Assembly: GCA_020633325.1 (NCBI GenBank)
Contig: JACKDX010000004.1
Coordinates: forward strand, 5,498 to 69,497
Direction of reading: 5' to 3'
Length of the DNA: 64,000 nt
From: Myxococcales bacterium
GTDB lineage: Bacteria > Myxococcota_A > Polyangia > Polyangiales > GCA-016699535
Positions 60,720 to 64,000 of this stretch are shown piece by piece (position 1 is the stretch's first letter; each line of letters begins with the position of its first letter). A model generated the notes under the pieces. It saw only the letters and a list, made by a program, of their open reading frames with translations, had not been told where the DNA came from and did not search any database. Position numbers and translations under genes: made by a program.

Positions 60720-63173
60720 ATGGCAGCTGACCCGAAGAATGCGCCGGCCAAGACGGCCACGGATCCCGTTTGCGGGATGACGGTCCGGAGGGATACCCAG
60801 CATCGCCGCGAGCAGGCGGGGGAGACCGTCTTGTTCTGCAGCAGCCGATGTGCCGAGAAGTTCGATGCTGACCCGGCACGCTACTCCACCACTAGGTCGG
60901 TCGAACATGGGCACCGCGAAAAGGCGCAGGACTCGCACTCGCGACATGGTGTCTACACTTGCCCGATGCACCCAGAGGTGGCCCAGGACAAGCCCGGGGA
61001 CTGCCCGAAGTGCGGAATGAGCCTTGAGCTAGCAGGCGCACTTCCCAGCCCCCACGGAGGCGAGTGGACCTGCCCCATGCACCCGGAAGTCGTTCGGGAC
61101 GCACCAGGGGACTGCCCCATCTGCGGCATGGCGCTCGAACCAAAGGCGCCTGTGGCCGGTGAGGAAGACAACGCCGAGCTGCGCGATATGACGCGTCGCT
61201 TCTGGTTCGCGGCCGTTCTTTCAGTTCCGCTGCTAGCTATCGTGATGCTCGACATGTTGCCAGGGCGCCCGATTTCCGCCGCGCTGCCTGGACGCATTCG
61301 TTCGTTCATCGAGCTCGGTCTCGCCGCGCCGGTGTGCTTGTGGTCCGCGTGGCCGTTCTACGTGCGCGCCGTCCGCTCAATTCGGAACCGAAGCCTGAAC
61401 ATGTTCACCCTCATCGGTCTCGGCGTGAGCGTCGCGTTCATCTACAGCGTTGTCGCTGCCCTTCTGCCGGACGTATTCCCAGAGTCGTTTCGAGGGCACG
61501 GCGGCGAGGTTGCGGTCTACTTCGAAGCCGCCGCGGTGATCGTGACGTTGATCCTCCTCGGCCAAGTGCTCGAGCTGAGGGCGCGCAGCCAAACGAGTGC
61601 CGCCATCAAGAAGCTGCTTGGGATGGCAGCAAAGAGTGCCCGACGCATCAAAGACGATGGATCGGAGGAGGACGTGCCTCTCGACGATGTCTCTCCCGGT
61701 GATCGCTTGCGCGTGAGGCCTGGGGAGAAGATTCCGGTGGATGGAGTGGTTCTCGAAGGCACGTCGAACGTAGACGAGTCGATGGTCACTGGCGAGCCGA
61801 TTCCCGTGCAGAAGGCAGTGGGCGACGCCGTTGTCGGCGCAACGATGAATGGCACCGGTGGTCTCGTCATGCGTGCTGAAAAGGTCGGCGCCGAGACGCT
61901 TCTTGCCCGAATCGTAAGCATGGTCGCAGAGGCCCAGCGAAGCCGTGCGCCAATTCAGAAGCTAGCCGACGTGGTTTCCGGGTATTTCGTTCCCGCCGTA
62001 ATCCTGATCGCCGTCGTCACGTTCATCGTCTGGGCCGCGGTGGGTCCTGAGCCTGCGATGGCTTACGCGCTGATCAACGCCGTCGCTGTTCTGATCATCG
62101 CATGCCCTTGTGCGCTGGGATTGGCGACACCCATGTCGATCATGGTCGCAACCGGCAAGGGTGCGAGCTACGGCCTCTTGTTCAAGAACGCCGAAGCCAT
62201 CGAGGTGATGCGTAAGGTGGACACCCTCGTGGTCGACAAGACAGGAACGCTCACGGAGGGCCGGCCTCGGCTGGTCACCGTATCGGCTGAACCAGGATGC
62301 GACGAAGGCACATTGCTGAGGCTTGCGGCAACGCTGGAACGCGGCAGCGAGCACCCGCTAGCCGCCGCTATCGTCGCGGGTGCTCAGGAACGCGGCGTGG
62401 CCGTCACGAAAGCGGACGAATTCGCGTCCGTGACGGGCAAGGGCGTTCAGGGCCTCGTGGAGGGACGCCGGGTCTCGCTCGGCAACCTCGCGATGATGCA
62501 AGACGTAGGGGCCGAGATCGACGCCATGGGCAAGGCTGCCGAGGACCTTCGCGCCGAAGGGCAAACCGTGATGTTTGTAGCAATCGACGGTCGGATTGCC
62601 GGCCTTCTAGGTGTTGCGGATCCGATCAAAGAGAGCACTCCAGAGGCGATCGCCGCACTGCACGCCGAAGGTATTCGCGTTGTCATGCTTACGGGCGACA
62701 GCCAAACGACGGCCAACGCGGTTGCGGGCAAGCTCTCGATCGACGAAGTCGTAGCGGAGGTTTTGCCAGACGAGAAGGCCGCCGCAGTAAGGCGGTTCCA
62801 GAGCGAAGGCCACATCGTCGCAATGGCCGGTGACGGCATCAACGACGCGCCTGCCCTCGCTCAAGCCCAGGTGGGAATCGCGATGGGAACCGGCACCGAT
62901 GTAGCGATGGAAAGCGCGAGTGTGACTTTGGTCAAAGGCGATCTTCGCGGCATCGTGCGTGCGCGAAAGCTGTCTCGCAATGCGATGGCGAACATCAAAC
63001 AGAACCTGTTCTTCGCCTTCATCTACAACGCGCTGGGCGTCCCGGTGGCCGCGGGGATCCTGTATCCGGCATTTGGGGTCTTGCTCAGCCCGATGCTTGC
63101 GGCAGCCGCGATGAGCTTCAGCTCGGTGTCGGTCATCACCAACGCGCTTCGCCTTCGGCGGGCAGAGCTTTGA
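60720..63173 (+). CDS. copA: Copper-exporting P1B-1-type ATPase
   Basis: An 817-residue Cu(I)/Ag(I) export ATPase. ATG 60720 is chosen because of GGAGG at 60710 and the sigma-54 promoter just before. The N-terminus holds a YHS-like Cys site (DPVCGMTV, then LFCSSRCAEKF) and two heavy-metal-binding domains (YTCPMHPEV and WTCPMHPEV, each ending CGM), instead of the usual HMA domain. Core motifs: TGEPIPV (actuator), CPCALGLATP (TM6), DKTGTLT (phospho-Asp), SEHPLA, GDGINDAPAL. TM7 FIYNALG and TM8 AAMSFSSVSV fit the Cu(I) subclass. Confidence 0.95.
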   Translation: MAADPKNAPAKTATDPVCGMTVRRDTQHRREQAGETVLFCSSRCAEKFDADPARYSTTRSVEHGHREKAQDSHSRHGVYTCPMHPEVAQDKPGDCPKCGMSLELAGALPSPHGGEWTCPMHPEVVRDAPGDCPICGMALEPKAPVAGEEDNAELRDMTRRFWFAAVLSVPLLAIVMLDMLPGRPISAALPGRIRSFIELGLAAPVCLWSAWPFYVRAVRSIRNRSLNMFTLIGLGVSVAFIYSVVAALLPDVFPESFRGHGGEVAVYFEAAAVIVTLILLGQVLELRARSQTSAAIKKLLGMAAKSARRIKDDGSEEDVPLDDVSPGDRLRVRPGEKIPVDGVVLEGTSNVDESMVTGEPIPVQKAVGDAVVGATMNGTGGLVMRAEKVGAETLLARIVSMVAEAQRSRAPIQKLADVVSGYFVPAVILIAVVTFIVWAAVGPEPAMAYALINAVAVLIIACPCALGLATPMSIMVATGKGASYGLLFKNAEAIEVMRKVDTLVVDKTGTLTEGRPRLVTVSAEPGCDEGTLLRLAATLERGSEHPLAAAIVAGAQERGVAVTKADEFASVTGKGVQGLVEGRRVSLGNLAMMQDVGAEIDAMGKAAEDLRAEGQTVMFVAIDGRIAGLLGVADPIKESTPEAIAALHAEGIRVVMLTGDSQTTANAVAGKLSIDEVVAEVLPDEKAAAVRRFQSEGHIVAMAGDGINDAPALAQAQVGIAMGTGTDVAMESASVTLVKGDLRGIVRARKLSRNAMANIKQNLFFAFIYNALGVPVAAGILYPAFGVLLSPMLAAAAMSFSSVSVITNALRLRRAEL

Positions 63174-63189
63174 CAGGAGATAAAGTGAG

Positions 63190-63828
63190 ATGAACACGTT
63201 CAGCGGAATCTTTTTAGTCGCGCTCATATCGTCGCTCACGGGCTGCGCCTCGACGAGCACTGCTCAGAGCGAACCCCGCACCACGGCTGACGCCCCGTCT
63301 CACGAACACGAGAGCCACGAGCATGGCAATGCATCGATGGCTGGCATGTGCCCAATGCGAATCCCAGGAACAGAGGTGGCGGCGGCGGATGTCGACGGCG
63401 GCGTCAGCCTTTCGTTCACGACCTCGACCGACGATGTTGCCGAGCTACGACAGCGCGTGCGCCGCATGGCCGACATGCACAACGAGCGCGGCGGCCACAT
63501 GATGATGGGAGGCCACGGCGAGTCCCCCCGCGGAGCAGAACACCAGCATGGTGCACAGTCCGGAGCTACCCACGAGGGCGACGGTCGCGGCGGTATGATG
63601 ATGCCCCCCGCCACCGCTTCGGTGGAAGACGTCGAGGGCGGAGCCCGGGTCGTCTTGCGTCCCAAGGACCCGGCTGAGCTCGCGGCGCTGCAGGAGCACG
63701 TCCGTACGAAGGCCCAGCAACTGGCTGGCGGCGAGTGCCCGATGATGTCGCTCGGCTCCGGCAGCGAAGCTCCCGCTCCTTCCAACCCGGCCGACCCAGA
63801 CCACGACAGTCACCACCCTGAGAAGTGA
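63190..63828 (+). CDS. His/Met-rich lipoprotein, probable metal buffer
   Basis: A 212-residue protein starting at ATG 63190, 17 bp after copA. The signal peptide ends in lipobox LTGC (Cys near residue 19). The mature chain has His-rich patches (HEHESHEHGN), a CPM site (AGMCPMRIPG), the Met/His stretch HMMMGGHG, a second Met patch GGMMMPPA and a C-terminal ECPMMSLG. The two halves each hold an alpha/beta-like segment (SLSFTTSTDDVAELRQRV and ARVVLRPKDPAELAALQEHV), suggesting internal duplication. Likely a periplasmic copper sink; no family recognised. Confidence 0.7.
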   Translation: MNTFSGIFLVALISSLTGCASTSTAQSEPRTTADAPSHEHESHEHGNASMAGMCPMRIPGTEVAAADVDGGVSLSFTTSTDDVAELRQRVRRMADMHNERGGHMMMGGHGESPRGAEHQHGAQSGATHEGDGRGGMMMPPATASVEDVEGGARVVLRPKDPAELAALQEHVRTKAQQLAGGECPMMSLGSGSEAPAPSNPADPDHDSHHPEK

Positions 63829-63838
63829 GAAGCACACC

Positions 63839-64000
63839 ATGGCTCAGTTCACCGCAGACATCGCCGGCATGCTGGAGATCTTCGCCATCGCGGCGGGGCT
63901 CGTGCTGCTCCATCGGGCCAGCAAGGAAGCCCCAGCAAACCTACTCAAGGCCGCTGGCTGGGTGCTCGTCGTGGGCGGTGTCGTTGTCGGCGCCTGCACT
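63839..64000 (+). CDS. Hypothetical membrane protein (3' partial)
   Basis: ATG 63839 opens a frame that runs off the window (54 codons seen). It has two hydrophobic segments (MLEIFAIAAGLVLLH and AAGWVLVVGGVVVGACT), suggesting a small integral membrane protein. It follows the lipoprotein after 10 bp and is likely part of the copA transcript. Family not identifiable from what is visible. Confidence 0.6.
   Translation, partial: MAQFTADIAGMLEIFAIAAGLVLLHRASKEAPANLLKAAGWVLVVGGVVVGACT

Larger units (their letters stand above)
46727..64000. mobile_element. Putative copper/silver-resistance genomic island (right end outside window)
   Basis: From just after the tRNA-Asn gene to the window end, all recognisable genes serve copper or silver resistance, and base composition is visibly more GC-rich (sampled lines about 70% against about 55% to the left). 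Codon use also shifts to G/C-ending codons. There is no intact integrase in view and no second copy of the tRNA 3' end was noticed, so an integrative element is inferred, not shown. Confidence 0.55.

Noticed and set aside
46727..64000. Second att site or integrase for the island
   Set aside because: I searched by eye for the tRNA 3' end and for tyrosine recombinase motifs in the visible island and found none; they may be beyond the window.
1..64000. CRISPR arrays, transposases, rRNA operons, defence systems
   Set aside because: No regular repeat arrays, transposase motifs or defence-gene signatures were seen on either strand.

Overview
The window looks like chromosome from a deltaproteobacterial or Myxococcota-type organism. 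Pointers are a CarD/CdnL regulator beside recA, a candidate LexA box at recA that fits the Myxococcus-type motif as I remember it, a lipoprotein with MopE-type Asp-rich motifs, a zinc-ribbon/TPR giant protein, and many signalling proteins (HD-GYP, PilZ, REC, NtrB/NtrC types). The placement is inferred from gene content only. No rRNA, CRISPR array, transposase or intact integrase was found. One tRNA (Asn) was found.

Positions 1-46650 read as ordinary chromosome of moderate GC (a sampled 60-base line near 46400 is about 55% GC). From left to right: cinA (5' partial), recA, carD and an orphan ABC ATPase (1-3860); an XRE regulator with a receiver-like N-terminus and a membrane acyltransferase (minus strand), then a GAF/HD-GYP protein (5977-7539); a housekeeping run of prs, rplY, pth, rpsF, rplI and dnaB (7751-12548); a metallophosphoesterase; the cell-shape operon mreB-mreC-mreD-PBP2-rodA, tightly coupled, with a nitrilase-family amidohydrolase behind it (13730-19981). 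A minus-strand block (20016-27159) holds a PQQ-propeller protein, a GT4 glycosyltransferase, a MopE-motif lipoprotein and two AlkP-superfamily phosphohydrolases. Then come a BamD-like lipoprotein, a TPR protein, a ferredoxin, PhoH, cysteine synthase, truncated haemoglobin, pyruvate kinase and leucine dehydrogenase (27219-33863); a signalling set of double-REC protein, PilZ protein and histidine kinase (34528-37442); and uvrC, gatB, a 5-formyl-THF cyclo-ligase, zapA, a 1229-residue zinc-ribbon/TPR protein and purE (37369-46504).

At 46651-46726 lies tRNA-Asn(GUU). Everything to its right, to the window end, differs in character: GC is visibly higher (a sampled line near 49750 is about 70%) and every gene fits one theme, copper/silver resistance. 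The minus-strand operon runs cupredoxin, TolC, CusB-like, CusA-like RND, DUF2231 protein, methyltransferase, multicopper oxidase. Just upstream of it sit an NtrC-type activator and its histidine kinase. Facing the other way are a P1B-1 copper ATPase, a His/Met-rich lipoprotein and a truncated membrane protein. This is best read as an acquired metal-resistance island abutting a tRNA gene; its far end is outside the window.

The strongest regulatory finding is a matched pair of sigma-54 promoters in the island. One lies in front of the cupredoxin/efflux operon (a full match to the -24/-12 consensus) and one in front of the copper ATPase (one mismatch). Each sits exactly 25 nt before its start codon with the same Shine-Dalgarno layout, and both carry GTAAC repeats upstream. 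With the adjacent sigma-54 activator (GAFTGA motif intact) this gives a self-contained two-component, RpoN-dependent copper regulon covering periplasmic capture, trans-envelope efflux, cytoplasmic export and Cu(I) oxidation.
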